Positions 19,199 through 28,911 are shown, numbered from the stretch's first letter. The stretch: DNA of 64,000 nt from Leptospira kanakyensis (GCF_004769235.1 NZ_RQFG01000010.1:62001-126000), one strand, 5' to 3'. Made by a program: numbers and translations. Notes: a model not told the origin generated them from the letters alone.

Positions 19199-19603
19199 AT
19201 GAGGTTTAATTTTTCCCTATTTCCCCTACTCTCACTTGTCATCAGCTGTTCTACGGTGGATTTTATCCCAGAACCTGATTACAGGCCAAATGATTCGCGT
19301 TATAAGGTGAATGCCTGGGAAGATGTTGAAATCGTGAGAGAACGACCGAAACGCCTGTTTAAAATTGTTGGAGAGGTGGTGGTTCGCAACACAGAAGACC
19401 TAACTTGGGATGAATATGAGCCACGGGTCAAAAAAGATATGTTCCGTCGAAAAATCGATGGAGTTTGGATGACAGAAAAAAACCAAACAACTATAGATTC
19501 CGTTTCCGTTGAAACTATGGACCAAAAAGGTCGCTCCACCAATTCCTATTTACAAAAATCGAACCTTCCTAGTTGGAAGGGATATGCCTATAGGTACAAA
19601 TAA
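19199..19603 (+). CDS. Predicted lipoprotein, 134 aa
   Basis: The N-terminus MRFNFSLFPLLSLVISCS is a lipoprotein signal with spirochaetal-type lipobox LVIS-C, so the mature protein is about 117 residues, hydrophilic and rich in charged residues (WEDVEIVRERPKRLFKIVGE, then WDEYEPRVKKDMFRRK). The LFKIVGEV-like strand and later pattern resemble small lipoproteins of the YjgL/SHOCT-like kind only superficially. A good AAGGA site precedes the ATG. It lies 6 bases before the next gene, so the two are an operon. Function unknown. Confidence 0.75.
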   Translation: MRFNFSLFPLLSLVISCSTVDFIPEPDYRPNDSRYKVNAWEDVEIVRERPKRLFKIVGEVVVRNTEDLTWDEYEPRVKKDMFRRKIDGVWMTEKNQTTIDSVSVETMDQKGRSTNSYLQKSNLPSWKGYAYRYK

Positions 19604-19609
19604 AAATTT

Positions 19610-20101
19610 ATGCCAAGAATCTTTGACTCAGAAATCTATATTTCTCCGAATGATGAGTGGATCTTTCGTGGGAACAAAATTGATAAAGAGGAAATTTTAC
19701 AATATTTCCGGAACAATCTGCACGGGAACCAGAAGGGTGTTTATATTGAGAACAAGTTCGGAGAACTCTCTGAACATGGATACATCAGAATTGATGGGTG
19801 CCCTTGCCATGTCCTTCATGTAGAAAAAACACCAGAAGGATTGGTTTTTCACACAGATGATGGAAGGAGTTACCCTTTTGGTGAATTCGAAATTTATGAA
19901 ACCGGTGATGGTGGACTTTTGGGCCAACGTTCGGAAGAAGAAAAAGTCAAATACAGATTCACTTGGAATGCAGCGAGTGAACTTTCTTTGTTTTTAGAAG
20001 AAGAAGGTGAATCCACTTTTTTGGAATGGAAGGGAGTGAAAATGGAAGTCCCCAAGTTTTTGGGAGAGATGGTTGTCCCTCTCCCAACCGATTTTTCTTA
20101 A
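19610..20101 (+). CDS. DUF1285-like protein
   Basis: The 163-aa soluble product has SPNDEWIFRGNKIDKEEILQ, a run reminiscent of the DUF1285 core (W-F/Y-x-G-x-x-I with a helix), then FHTDDGRSYPFGEFEIY. No catalytic motif is seen and no signal peptide. It follows the lipoprotein gene by 6 bases. The 3' end is 4 bases from the stop of the convergent TPR gene. Function unknown; the family link is weak and by eye. Confidence 0.6.
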   Translation: MPRIFDSEIYISPNDEWIFRGNKIDKEEILQYFRNNLHGNQKGVYIENKFGELSEHGYIRIDGCPCHVLHVEKTPEGLVFHTDDGRSYPFGEFEIYETGDGGLLGQRSEEEKVKYRFTWNAASELSLFLEEEGESTFLEWKGVKMEVPKFLGEMVVPLPTDFS

Positions 20102-20105
20102 TTTC

Positions 20106-20591
20106 TTAATTGGATGGAGCTTCTTCGTCGGATTTTAATTCCCGCCAAAGTTCATTTGCCTCAGAAAAATCTTTTTTTAATGTGAGTGCTTTGTGAAGGT
20201 ATTGTAAGGATCTTTCTGGACGATTCCACAACTTATACAAAGTTGCTAGATTAAAATAAGAAATATGAGGAGCGTCGTTACGTTCACAACGAACGGATTT
20301 TTTCAGCCAATACACTGCCTCTTTATCGTTCCCCATACGTAACAAAAGAACTCCAATTTCATTACAAGGATTGCCGTATTCGTGATTGAGGCTCACTGCT
20401 TTATAATAAGAAGCCAAAGCATCACTCCACTGGCCTAGAGCGTTTTGAACCAAACCTAAATAAAAATAGGCCTCTTCGGATTCTTCCAATTCTAAACTGG
20501 AACGAAGGTGGAATTCGGCTCGGTCTAAATCACCGACTTTGAAATGGTCTTTTGCTAAATCTAATGAAAGTTGGAAAGAACTAGAAGACAA
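20106..20591 (-). CDS. TPR protein
   Basis: The 161-aa product is nearly all tetratricopeptide repeats: DLAKDHFKVGDLDRAEFHL, AYFYLGLVQNALGQWSDALA, GNPCNEIGVLLLRMGNDKEA and YFNLATLYKLWNRPERSLQY. These are protein-binding helical pairs. The best start I can find is TTG at 20591; the frame is open further upstream but has no ATG. It lies 62 bases after dxs and may be cotranscribed with it. Partner unknown. Confidence 0.75.
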   Translation of the reverse strand: MSSSSFQLSLDLAKDHFKVGDLDRAEFHLRSSLELEESEEAYFYLGLVQNALGQWSDALASYYKAVSLNHEYGNPCNEIGVLLLRMGNDKEAVYWLKKSVRCERNDAPHISYFNLATLYKLWNRPERSLQYLHKALTLKKDFSEANELWRELKSDEEAPSN

Positions 20592-20653
20592 TGAGATACT
20601 CGCCTGTTTTCTTTCATTTTCGGAAGACTTAAAAAATCTCCGTAAAACTATTT

Positions 20654-22543
20654 TTATTTTTTCAAAGTCAAATTGAGTTCTTCCGCAATTTGCGAAGCAG
20701 TCAGCTTGTAATGATCCAAAATTTGATTCCTTTCCCCGTGATGGATGGGTTCTGGTGGCAAGGCAAAGGTCTTCAAAAACTTACCAAGCAATTCGGAAGG
20801 AATTTCATTCAAAAGAAAACCAGAGGCACCAGCATGGATATAACTTTCGTCCAAAATCACAAACCTTTGGTTCTTTTCAATTTGTCCGTGTACTAGTTCT
20901 GTATCATAAGGTCGTAACCAAAAAAGATCCACAACAGAAACAGAGATCCCTTTTTCTTTCAAAATTTCTGCCACGGCTTTAGCGATCGGCAACATAAATC
21001 CAACGGAAAGAATGAGTAAATCTTTTCCTTCGGTCACTAACCTACTTTTTGCTTTTTTGACAATTTGCGGCGAATCAAAATTTAACTCGCGTAAGTTGCC
21101 ATTGTCTTTAGGGAAACGAATGGCAATGGGATGGTCTACATAATCCTTCATAAAATGAAGGGTATCAATGATATCCTGTGCAGAACTTGGAACAATGATA
21201 TCCATATTGGGAAGGCCAGCCAAATACCCAAGATCAGAAAGACCTTGGTGGGTTTCCCCGTCCGGGCCAACAATGCCTGCACGATCAATCACAAACCGAA
21301 CGGGCAAATTCATAAGCGAAACATCTTCCACAAGTTGATCCATAGCCCTAGTGAGAAATGTGGAATAAATACACATATACGGAATGGCACCACCGCTAGT
21401 CATGGCACCAGCAAATGCTACCGAATGTTGTTCCGCAATTCCCACATCAAAAGTATGAGTTGGATAGGTTTCTTGGTATTCCCGAAGTCCCGAACCTTCA
21501 ATCATCGCAGGAGTGATGACAGCAATTCGTTTGTCTTTGTCTGTTAAATCGGTAAGTGTTTTTCCAACAATTTTAGAAAGACTAATTTTATTGGAGTCGG
21601 CCGAGGCCATTTTCCCCGATTCTTTGTTAAACGGCGTAACACCGTGGTATTTGATTGGATCAGCTTCTGCCGGTTTGTATCCCTTCCCTTTTTGCGTTAA
21701 CACGTGTAAGAGGATAGGGCCTTGGATTTTGGAAAGGTTCTGTAACATATGAACCACACGGTTCACATCATGGCCATCAATTGGGCCAAAATAAGTAAAT
21801 CCCAAATCTTCAAAAAGTCCACCGGGACGCATCATAAAATGTTTAAAAGAAGTTTCCATATTATGGGCAAGCGCTTGTAATGCGGGCCCAATGAGCGGGA
21901 TCCATTTTAAAAAACTATAAAATGCCGTTTTACCTTTGTTATAGATTTGAGAAGAAATGATACGATTGAGATAGTTAGAAATGGAACCCACGTTTTTGGA
22001 GATCGACATGTAGTTATCATTCAAAATGACTAACATATTTGGTTTGATATGACCACCGTGGTTCATGGCTTCAATTGCCATTCCCGTGGCAATGGATGCA
22101 TCCCCAATCACCGCAGCCACTTTATAGTCTTTGCCAAGTAAGTCACGGGCACAAGCCTCACCCAGAGCCTGGGAGATAGAAGTTCCCGCGTGGCCTGTGT
22201 TGTACAAATCGTATTCAGATTCCTCTCGTTTTGGGAATCCCGAAAGTCCCTGCCATTTACGAACGGTAGGGAGTTCTTTTTTTCTGCCTGTCAGGATCTT
22301 ATGAGGGTAAGTTTGGTGGCCTACATCCCAGATGATTTTGTCGGTAGGAGTTTGGAAAACATAGTGAAGGGCAACGGTAAGTTCCACAACACCTAAGTTA
22401 CTAGCGAAGTGCCCTCCCACATCGGAGAGGGTGTCGATAATGTATTCCCGAAGGTCGTGGCAAACTTTCGGGAGTTCCGCTTCTGTTATCTTTCTAAGGT
22501 CTTCCGGAAATTGGATTTTGTCGAGATAAGGATAAGATGGCAT
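20654..22543 (-). CDS. dxs: 1-deoxy-D-xylulose-5-phosphate synthase
   Basis: Dxs condenses pyruvate with glyceraldehyde-3-phosphate using thiamine diphosphate, the first step of the MEP isoprenoid route (dxr of the same route is at 30.7 kb). The 629-aa product shows VGGHFASNLGVVELTVALH, VGHQTYPHKILTGR, the ThDP/Mg motif (GDASIATGMAIEA through NDNYMSIS) and DVGIAEQHSVAFAGAM with the catalytic Glu. The usual GDG of the metal motif reads GDA here. Start ATG 22543 is 7 bases after the cyclase stop, so both are on one transcript. Confidence 0.96.
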   Translation of the reverse strand: MPSYPYLDKIQFPEDLRKITEAELPKVCHDLREYIIDTLSDVGGHFASNLGVVELTVALHYVFQTPTDKIIWDVGHQTYPHKILTGRKKELPTVRKWQGLSGFPKREESEYDLYNTGHAGTSISQALGEACARDLLGKDYKVAAVIGDASIATGMAIEAMNHGGHIKPNMLVILNDNYMSISKNVGSISNYLNRIISSQIYNKGKTAFYSFLKWIPLIGPALQALAHNMETSFKHFMMRPGGLFEDLGFTYFGPIDGHDVNRVVHMLQNLSKIQGPILLHVLTQKGKGYKPAEADPIKYHGVTPFNKESGKMASADSNKISLSKIVGKTLTDLTDKDKRIAVITPAMIEGSGLREYQETYPTHTFDVGIAEQHSVAFAGAMTSGGAIPYMCIYSTFLTRAMDQLVEDVSLMNLPVRFVIDRAGIVGPDGETHQGLSDLGYLAGLPNMDIIVPSSAQDIIDTLHFMKDYVDHPIAIRFPKDNGNLRELNFDSPQIVKKAKSRLVTEGKDLLILSVGFMLPIAKAVAEILKEKGISVSVVDLFWLRPYDTELVHGQIEKNQRFVILDESYIHAGASGFLLNEIPSELLGKFLKTFALPPEPIHHGERNQILDHYKLTASQIAEELNLTLKK

Positions 22544-22550
22544 GTAAACT

Positions 22551-24878
22551 TCATGTTGCCGCCTTTTGGAGAGGCCGCTTCATTTTCTCCATATCTTCTG
22601 GGTTTGTGATTCCAAGCAATTCGTAAATCCGAACAGGTTGGGTTTTTCCTTTTACTCGCACTAAATCCAGTTCCCGAGCGACCACTCGGTCTTTCACTTT
22701 TTCGTAAGTATATTCGGAGATGATCACATTTGTGGTGTACATTTTATTGGATCCTTCCAATCGGGATCCCAAGTTGATCGTATCACCCATACAAGTGTAT
22801 TCCATCCTGTGTGAAGATCCCATATTCCCCACAACCGCAGGCCCAGAATTCAGACCGCAACCAATATCGATCACAGGAACATTTCGTTCTGCCCATTTTT
22901 GTTGGAGGACTTTTAAATAATCTAACTGAACGAGTGAGGCAACACAAGCATAGTACGCGTGGTCTTCGAGTGGAACCGGAGCTCCCCAGAAAGCCATAAT
23001 CGCATCACCCATATACTTATCAATGGTTCCCTTGTACTCAATGATGATATCAGTCATTGCCGAGAGGTATTCGTTCAGTAACTTCACCAAATCTTCTGGA
23101 CCCAACTGCTCGGAGATGGTTGTGAACCCACGAACGTCGGAGAAGAAAATGGTGATCTCTCGTTTGGATCCACCAAGTGCTAAGTTGTCGGGGTGTTTGA
23201 GGAGTTCATCCACAACGTCTTTAGATACGAATTTGGAGAAGGTTTGGCGAATGTATTTTACGTTCTCTTCTTCTGTTAAGATTCTAAATCCAATGATGGC
23301 AACAAAAACCACAATCTGTTCGATCGTTACCGAAGGAAGGACTGTGATGAGGTTGAAAGTTTGGAAGATATAAAGAGCAGCTACAACATAAAGTAAGAGC
23401 TGAGTCAACATAATCGCAAAACCGATATGTGTTTTTACCCTTGGTTGCAAAAAGCCAATCATCACACCAAGACCAACATAAATTAAGAAAATTCCCCAGT
23501 TGGGAACAGTGGAAAGAAAATCTTGGTTTAAGATGGTGTTTACGGCATGCGCGTGGTGTTCAATTCCCGACATATCACCAAACGGAGATAAGTGGGAGTC
23601 TTTCGAAGCCCCGCGACCTGTTGCATAATACATCGCAACAAGAAAGATTTTGTTACTGATTTGGTTGGCTTCGAGAAGTTCAGCATCCCAATCATTAGTA
23701 ACTTCAAAAATTTCGTTTTGTTTGAACGAATAACGTCCACCCACGAAGTTGATTTCCATTTGGCCTTCCCAGTCAATAGGAATGACCACTTCCCTTTTCT
23801 CATTCGGAACTTGCATCACATCTCTTTCTTCAAACTTACGTTCTTTGATGTTAAATTCACGAATGATCTTTTTAGGAATATTGGACAATTTGATATAATG
23901 TCCCATATTGACTTCCACGTCTCTTTGTACGTCGATACCGTAGTATTTACAAACAATGAGTAAGTCGATGGATGGGAAATATTCGGTTTCTCTATCTCTA
24001 CCTGAGTTATAAACCTTTACCACAAGTGGCATTTTACGATTCAAACCAGATTCATCTTTTTTTACGTTCGCAAAACCAAGTCCAGCTGACAATTCAGCAA
24101 TGGGTTCAATCGGTGGCTGTGGGAACTTCACCCAAGAAATTCCTGCATCGTTTTCATCGATGACATTTTTCAATTGAAACTTACGGAGGATATCAATTCG
24201 TTTTTCTAAATTGAGAACCGCTTCTTTTGACTCCGCACTGACTTCCATTGGAAAGTCGAAGAGGACATTCCGGTTCTTTTGAAGAGCTGCTGCCATCTCT
24301 TCCGTTTGACCGGGTTTGTAATCTACGAAGAAAATATCGAACATCAGAATGTTATTCGATTCTTTAAAAGTTTCTATGATATCGGCGTAATAACTCCAAG
24401 GTAAAGGCCAAGTCCCTTGTAATTTTTCGAGTGATTCTGTTGTGATACCAATGATATTGATATCCTTACGAGCCTTAGCTGGTGGTTGGAACTGTATGTA
24501 TTCAATACGGCCCGTGTCCCCTTCGCTTTCTGTTTTGGTGTTGGATCCACGTAAGAATTGGAATCTTGTGGAAATAGAATTTTCTTCTAAATCTTTGAGT
24601 GGTTGGAAAGTGTTTACCATTGCATACATAAAAATGGCAATTACATAAGACAACCAAATGGCACCTGACTTCTGTTTGTCCTTGGATACCTTTGCAATGG
24701 TTTTATAAACAAAGTAAGAGGAAACGAGTAAGGCGAGTAAACCACCAATAAGGAAGGAAAATTCATATTCCCATCCTGTCATGATGACAGAAATGATCAC
24801 ACCGAGTGTTCCTAGGGTGGCAACGGTAACACTGAGATAGTCCAAAATCGAAAGCGATTTTGATTCTTTGTCGGACAT
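22551..24878 (-). CDS. CHASE2-domain adenylate cyclase (class III)
   Basis: This 775-aa membrane cyclase has two N-terminal membrane segments (about 13-60), a CHASE2-like extracytoplasmic sensor domain (about 85-450) with INIIGITTESLEKL and NILMFDIFFVDYK, three or so further membrane helices (about 465-545), and a class III catalytic domain (570-755). The metal Asps are in FFSDVRGFT and YMGDAIMAFWG; DKYMGD supplies the Lys and GDTINLGSRLEG the Asp expected for ATP over GTP. It therefore probably makes cAMP in response to an envelope signal. It precedes dxs by 7 bases and follows trpA by 90. Confidence 0.93.
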   Translation of the reverse strand: MSDKESKSLSILDYLSVTVATLGTLGVIISVIMTGWEYEFSFLIGGLLALLVSSYFVYKTIAKVSKDKQKSGAIWLSYVIAIFMYAMVNTFQPLKDLEENSISTRFQFLRGSNTKTESEGDTGRIEYIQFQPPAKARKDINIIGITTESLEKLQGTWPLPWSYYADIIETFKESNNILMFDIFFVDYKPGQTEEMAAALQKNRNVLFDFPMEVSAESKEAVLNLEKRIDILRKFQLKNVIDENDAGISWVKFPQPPIEPIAELSAGLGFANVKKDESGLNRKMPLVVKVYNSGRDRETEYFPSIDLLIVCKYYGIDVQRDVEVNMGHYIKLSNIPKKIIREFNIKERKFEERDVMQVPNEKREVVIPIDWEGQMEINFVGGRYSFKQNEIFEVTNDWDAELLEANQISNKIFLVAMYYATGRGASKDSHLSPFGDMSGIEHHAHAVNTILNQDFLSTVPNWGIFLIYVGLGVMIGFLQPRVKTHIGFAIMLTQLLLYVVAALYIFQTFNLITVLPSVTIEQIVVFVAIIGFRILTEEENVKYIRQTFSKFVSKDVVDELLKHPDNLALGGSKREITIFFSDVRGFTTISEQLGPEDLVKLLNEYLSAMTDIIIEYKGTIDKYMGDAIMAFWGAPVPLEDHAYYACVASLVQLDYLKVLQQKWAERNVPVIDIGCGLNSGPAVVGNMGSSHRMEYTCMGDTINLGSRLEGSNKMYTTNVIISEYTYEKVKDRVVARELDLVRVKGKTQPVRIYELLGITNPEDMEKMKRPLQKAAT

Positions 24879-24968
24879 AGAGCCTCTTTATTCGTTTGGG
24901 AATTTCCGACCATTTTCCCGGAATTTTTAAAGAGACTCAAATGTTTTTGAAAGATTCAGGAAAAAAAT

Positions 24969-25769
24969 TTAGGAAATTGATGCCCTGATTTTTGAAATGT
25001 AATCCGCCAGTGCCGTAACGGTTTTGGTTTTGTCAGACCCGTTTTCTTCAATGACCCTTTGGATGGCAGAACCAATGATGATTCCGTCTGCATACTGAGA
25101 AATTTGGTTGGCTTGTTCGGGAGTGGAGATTCCAAACCCGGCACAAATCGGCAATCGGATGGTGTCTTTCAAAAACTTGATTCTTTCCTTCAAATCGACC
25201 GAAAACTCCCGTCTTTCCCCCGTCACCCCAAACGAAGTCACATAATAAATGAAACCTGAGGATGTTTTGCTCAGAGCCTGGATCCTCTTTTTTTCGGAGG
25301 CAGGTGTGACCAAATGGATGAGATCCATATCCCTTACTTTTAGTTCTCGAAACAAAGTTTCACTTTCTTCTGTGTCAAAGGGTAAATCAGGAATCACAAG
25401 TCCCACAATCCCTGATTCCTTGGCTCGGTCTAAAAATTTCGTAATCCCACAATGGTAAATAGGATTGAAATAAGTTAGGTAAACAAGAGGAGTCTCAGGT
25501 TTATGATCATGGATGGCTTTGGTAACCCGAAAGATTTCATCGAAAGAAAAACGATTTTTTAAAGAACGAGCGGCTGCCCTTTGGATGACGGGACCATCTG
25601 CCACAGGATCAGAAAAAGGAATTCCTAGTTCCAAAATATCAGCCCCATTGTCTAAAATGGTTTTTCCAAATTCGATGGAGTCATGATAGTTTGGATCCCC
25701 TAAGGTAAAATAAGGGATAAAGGCTGACTTAAAACTTCCGCTTTCAAATAATGATTTTATTTTACTCAT
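24969..25769 (-). CDS. trpA: Tryptophan synthase alpha subunit
   Basis: TrpA cleaves indole-3-glycerol phosphate; the indole passes to TrpB. The 266-aa product has FIPYFTLGDPN, the catalytic Glu in ILELGIPFSDPVADGPVIQ with the conserved Asp after it, and IIGSAIQRVIEENGSD at the phosphate-binding end. It directly abuts trpB (stop/start with no gap). Other trp genes are not in the window. Complete and normal length. Confidence 0.97.
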   Translation of the reverse strand: MSKIKSLFESGSFKSAFIPYFTLGDPNYHDSIEFGKTILDNGADILELGIPFSDPVADGPVIQRAAARSLKNRFSFDEIFRVTKAIHDHKPETPLVYLTYFNPIYHCGITKFLDRAKESGIVGLVIPDLPFDTEESETLFRELKVRDMDLIHLVTPASEKKRIQALSKTSSGFIYYVTSFGVTGERREFSVDLKERIKFLKDTIRLPICAGFGISTPEQANQISQYADGIIIGSAIQRVIEENGSDKTKTVTALADYISKIRASIS

Positions 25770-26957
25770 TTACTTTCTTTCACCCAAGAGCCGCAAAACT
25801 TCCGTTACGTCCTTATCACCCCGACCAGAAAGACAAATGATAAGATCTTTTTTCTTTCCTAGATCCTTTGCTACGTCCCGTGCCACATGAAAGGCATGAG
25901 CAGTTTCCAGGGCAGGGATGATCCCTTCCACACGAGTCACTTCCAAAAAGGAGTCTAATGCTTGTTCGTCTGTGACCATTCGATATTCCACTCTTCCTGT
26001 TTGAGATAGATGAGCATGTTCTGGCCCAACTCCCGGGTAATCAAGTCCTGCAGAAACAGAATGTGCTGGAACAATTTGACCAAATTCATCTTGGATGATT
26101 AAGGTTTTTGTTCCATGTAAAAATCCTGTTTTTCCATAAGTTAAGGTAGCAGAATGTTCTCCTGGTTTTGGGCCAAGGCCTCCTGCTTCCGCACCATAAA
26201 TAGCAACTTGTTTATCTTTTAAAAATGCATGGAACATTCCTATGGAATTAGATCCACCACCCACACAGGCCACAATTGCATTGGGAAGTTTTTTGTTTCG
26301 TTTTTTAAACTCTGCTCTTGCTTCTGATCCTATAAAATCTTGGAAGTCACGAACAATTGTAGGAAAAGGATGAGGTCCAATCGCAGAACCAACAATATAA
26401 TGAGTTGTGGATACGTTGAGTGCCCAGTCTCTCATAGCTTCACTAGTAGCTTCTTTGAGGGTGGCTTCACCTGCAGTGACTGGAAGAATTTTTGCACCTA
26501 ACATCTCAATTTTTTTAGCATTGAGGTTTTGTCTTTCCACATCGACGGCACCCATATATACTACAGTTTCCATTCCGAACATAGCACCAACGGTAGCTGT
26601 GGCAAGTCCATGTTGACCAGCTCCCGTTTCAGCAATGATTCGTTTTTTTCCCATAAAACGTGCAATGAGAGCCTGCCCTATGGCATTATTAATTTTATGA
26701 GCACCAGTATGATTTAGATCTTCGCGTTTGAGCCAGATACGAGCACCTCCCCATAGTTTGGTGAGACGTTCAGCATAAGTCAGAGGACTAGGTCTTCCGA
26801 CGTAGTTCTTTAAATAGTATTCGAGTTCTTTTTTGAACTTCTTACTTTTCTTTAACTTTTGATAGGTGGATTCAAGTTCTTCTAATGCTTCCGTTAAAAT
26901 CTCAGGAGAGTAACGGCCGCCGAATTCACCAAAATATCCAGGTAGGTTTTTGCCCAT
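25770..26957 (-). CDS. trpB: Tryptophan synthase beta subunit
   Basis: TrpB is the PLP enzyme that joins indole to serine. From ATG 26957 the product is 395 aa; the longer frame starts with TTG (26966) and adds only three residues. GGRYSPEIL, the PLP lysine in REDLNHTGAHKINNAIGQAL, and VACVGGGSNSIGMFHAF are all present. GGGA sits five bases before the ATG. The 5' region contains a strong hairpin and G-rich tract (27006-27057), but I see no tryptophan-rich leader peptide. It heads a trpBA pair downstream of proS. Confidence 0.96.
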   Translation of the reverse strand: MGKNLPGYFGEFGGRYSPEILTEALEELESTYQKLKKSKKFKKELEYYLKNYVGRPSPLTYAERLTKLWGGARIWLKREDLNHTGAHKINNAIGQALIARFMGKKRIIAETGAGQHGLATATVGAMFGMETVVYMGAVDVERQNLNAKKIEMLGAKILPVTAGEATLKEATSEAMRDWALNVSTTHYIVGSAIGPHPFPTIVRDFQDFIGSEARAEFKKRNKKLPNAIVACVGGGSNSIGMFHAFLKDKQVAIYGAEAGGLGPKPGEHSATLTYGKTGFLHGTKTLIIQDEFGQIVPAHSVSAGLDYPGVGPEHAHLSQTGRVEYRMVTDEQALDSFLEVTRVEGIIPALETAHAFHVARDVAKDLGKKKDLIICLSGRGDKDVTEVLRLLGERK

Positions 26958-27005
26958 ATATCCCAAGATGAGAGGATGGGGGAATATGAAAACTGCTTCT
27001 TTTGT

Positions 27006-27057
27006 GGGGGGTGGGGGTTTTTGGGTACAATCTCCCCGCCCTGACTTAAGGGTGGGG
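27006..27057. promoter_or_regulatory. G-rich tract and hairpin upstream of trpB
   Basis: In the 190-base gap between proS and trpB, G runs at 27006-27011, 27013-27017 and 27023-27025 (+ strand) are followed by a hairpin with arms CCCCGCCCT (27034-27042) and AGGGTGGGG (27049-27057), one G-T pair. The stem would form in the leader before trpB. Terminator of proS, leader structure or a dispersed repeat are all possible. Confidence 0.35.
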
Positions 27058-27115
27058 AACTAGACCCGCCACCCAATGGCTTCCTTCTATCACATCGCCC
27101 GAATTCCGACCACCC

Positions 27116-27149
27116 CTTCTTCCGATTCTAAATAAAAAATCCGAAGAAG
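27116..27149 (-). terminator. Hairpin just after proS
   Basis: Immediately past the proS stop (- strand) CTTCTTCGGATT and AATCGGAAGAAG pair with one mismatch around a T-rich 10-base loop. No T-tract follows, so termination may be partial, leaving read-through into trpBA. Confidence 0.4.
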
Positions 27150-27150
27150 T

Positions 27151-28911
27151 TCATGTTCCTACTTGCTCTACAGCTTTCTCAAGGCTCTCATGAAGGTTAC
27201 GGATTTGTTTTTGCAGTTTTCCTACCAAGTCTTCATTGGTCGTGAAGTTGATGGTTTCTTCTGCCATCGATTTTCGGTCAAGGATCGTGATTTCCCCTTT
27301 CTCCAAAAATCCCTTTCCTAGGGTAAGTCGGATGGGAAAACCAATGAGTTCGGAATCTTTGAACTTAAAACCTGGTCCCAGGTCGCGGTCATCCCAAAGC
27401 ACTTCAATCCCTGCCGCAACAAGAGCTTTGTAGATGGATTCAATTTTGGCAATGTCGTCTGGATTTTTAGCAATGCTCACCAAACAAACAGTAAACGGCG
27501 CGATGGATATAGGCCAAAAAATTCCTTTATCGTCATTACATTGTTCGATGACAGTGGCCATACAACGATTTACGCCAATCCCATAACAACCCATAGTCGT
27601 TGTGGTGGCTTTTCCTTTATCATTTAAAACAGTAATATCAAATGCTTTCGAATACTTTTGGCCTAATTTAAAAATATGACCTACTTCGATTCCTTTTTCC
27701 GCAGTGAGACCGGTTCCACAATTAGGGCAAGGGTCTCCTACTTTGGATTGCGATACATCGATTTTTGTCACTTCCTCTTCTTTGAAAAAGTCGCTGAGCT
27801 TAACTCCTGCTATATGATAATCTACTTCGTTCGCACCGGATACATATCCAAATTTCCAATCGATAAGAGAATCGATGATGATTTTGAGAGATTCTGATTT
27901 TGGAAATCCTGGCCCGATGAATCCAGGAACAAGACCAAGTTTTTCCATTTCAGCAGCACCCATAGGTCTTAGTTCATTGCAAGCCAAATGGTTTTTTAGT
28001 TTGTTTTCATTGAGTTCGCGGTCTCCCTCTAAAAAGGCTAGGACGTAGGTTCCGTCTGCCCATAAAGCCACTGCCTTTAGGAGGTTTTCTTCCTTCGTCC
28101 CAATAAACTCAGCAACTTCTGTAATTGATTTTTTAGATGGAGTATGAATTTTATCTTTTCCGGCAAACGCTTGTTTTGCAATCGCAGCATTTCGAATCAC
28201 AGGAGTTTTTTCAATATTCCCTGAATATTGGCAAGAAGGACAAATCGTAAGTGTTTCCTCTCCAATAGGAGACACTACCATAAACTCCTCAGAAGCAGAC
28301 CCACCCATATTTCCAGAGTCTGCTTGTACTGGGATTGTAGAAAGACCCATCCCGGCAAAAATCCTTCTGTAAGTTTTACGCATTGTTTGGTAGGTTTTGT
28401 CCAAAGACTCATCATCTAAATGAAATGAATATGCATCTTTCATTGTAAATTCACGAGAACGAATCACTCCGAATCTCGGACGAATTTCATCTCTAAACTT
28501 TGTATGAATTTGGTATACGTTGATCGGTAGATCTTTATAAGAACGAACCATTGGTTTCACGAGTACACAAAAAGATTCTTCATGAGTGGGGCCAAGGCAA
28601 CTTTCATTGTCATGACGATCTTTCAAACGAAACATCTCTTTCCCCATTTTATCCCAACGACCAGACTCTTTCCAAATTTCACTCGGAGTTAAAATGGGAA
28701 GTTGGAATTCCAAACCTCCTGCCAGATCCATCTCGGAACGAACAATACCTTCTATTTTTTTTAAAACTCTTAACCCCAGAGGAAGATAAGAATACAACCC
28801 GGCCGCGGATTTACGAATGAGTCCCGCCCTAGTCATCAGTTTATGGGAAGCGACAACTGCATCTTGAGGATCTTCTTTTGCAGTAGGAATCAAATAGGAA
28901 CTAGCTTTCAT
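27151..28911 (-). CDS. proS: Prolyl-tRNA synthetase
   Basis: This class II synthetase charges tRNA-Pro. The 586-aa product starts MKASSYLIPTAKEDPQDAVV and has the class II motifs (LPLGLRVLKKIEGIVRSEM; FRDEIRPRFGVIRSREFTMKD; GCYGIGVNRCMATVIEQ) plus an INS/YbaK-like editing insertion at about 225-390, which defines the bacterial long form that clears mischarged Ala. It is the last gene of the rpsB-to-rseP run, 44 bases after rseP. Confidence 0.97.
   Translation of the reverse strand: MKASSYLIPTAKEDPQDAVVASHKLMTRAGLIRKSAAGLYSYLPLGLRVLKKIEGIVRSEMDLAGGLEFQLPILTPSEIWKESGRWDKMGKEMFRLKDRHDNESCLGPTHEESFCVLVKPMVRSYKDLPINVYQIHTKFRDEIRPRFGVIRSREFTMKDAYSFHLDDESLDKTYQTMRKTYRRIFAGMGLSTIPVQADSGNMGGSASEEFMVVSPIGEETLTICPSCQYSGNIEKTPVIRNAAIAKQAFAGKDKIHTPSKKSITEVAEFIGTKEENLLKAVALWADGTYVLAFLEGDRELNENKLKNHLACNELRPMGAAEMEKLGLVPGFIGPGFPKSESLKIIIDSLIDWKFGYVSGANEVDYHIAGVKLSDFFKEEEVTKIDVSQSKVGDPCPNCGTGLTAEKGIEVGHIFKLGQKYSKAFDITVLNDKGKATTTTMGCYGIGVNRCMATVIEQCNDDKGIFWPISIAPFTVCLVSIAKNPDDIAKIESIYKALVAAGIEVLWDDRDLGPGFKFKDSELIGFPIRLTLGKGFLEKGEITILDRKSMAEETINFTTNEDLVGKLQKQIRNLHESLEKAVEQVGT

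Noticed and set aside
26894..27076. 60-aa frame before trpB considered as a trp leader peptide
   Set aside because: It has a single Trp, overlaps trpB and is created by the hairpin; no attenuator logic can be drawn.
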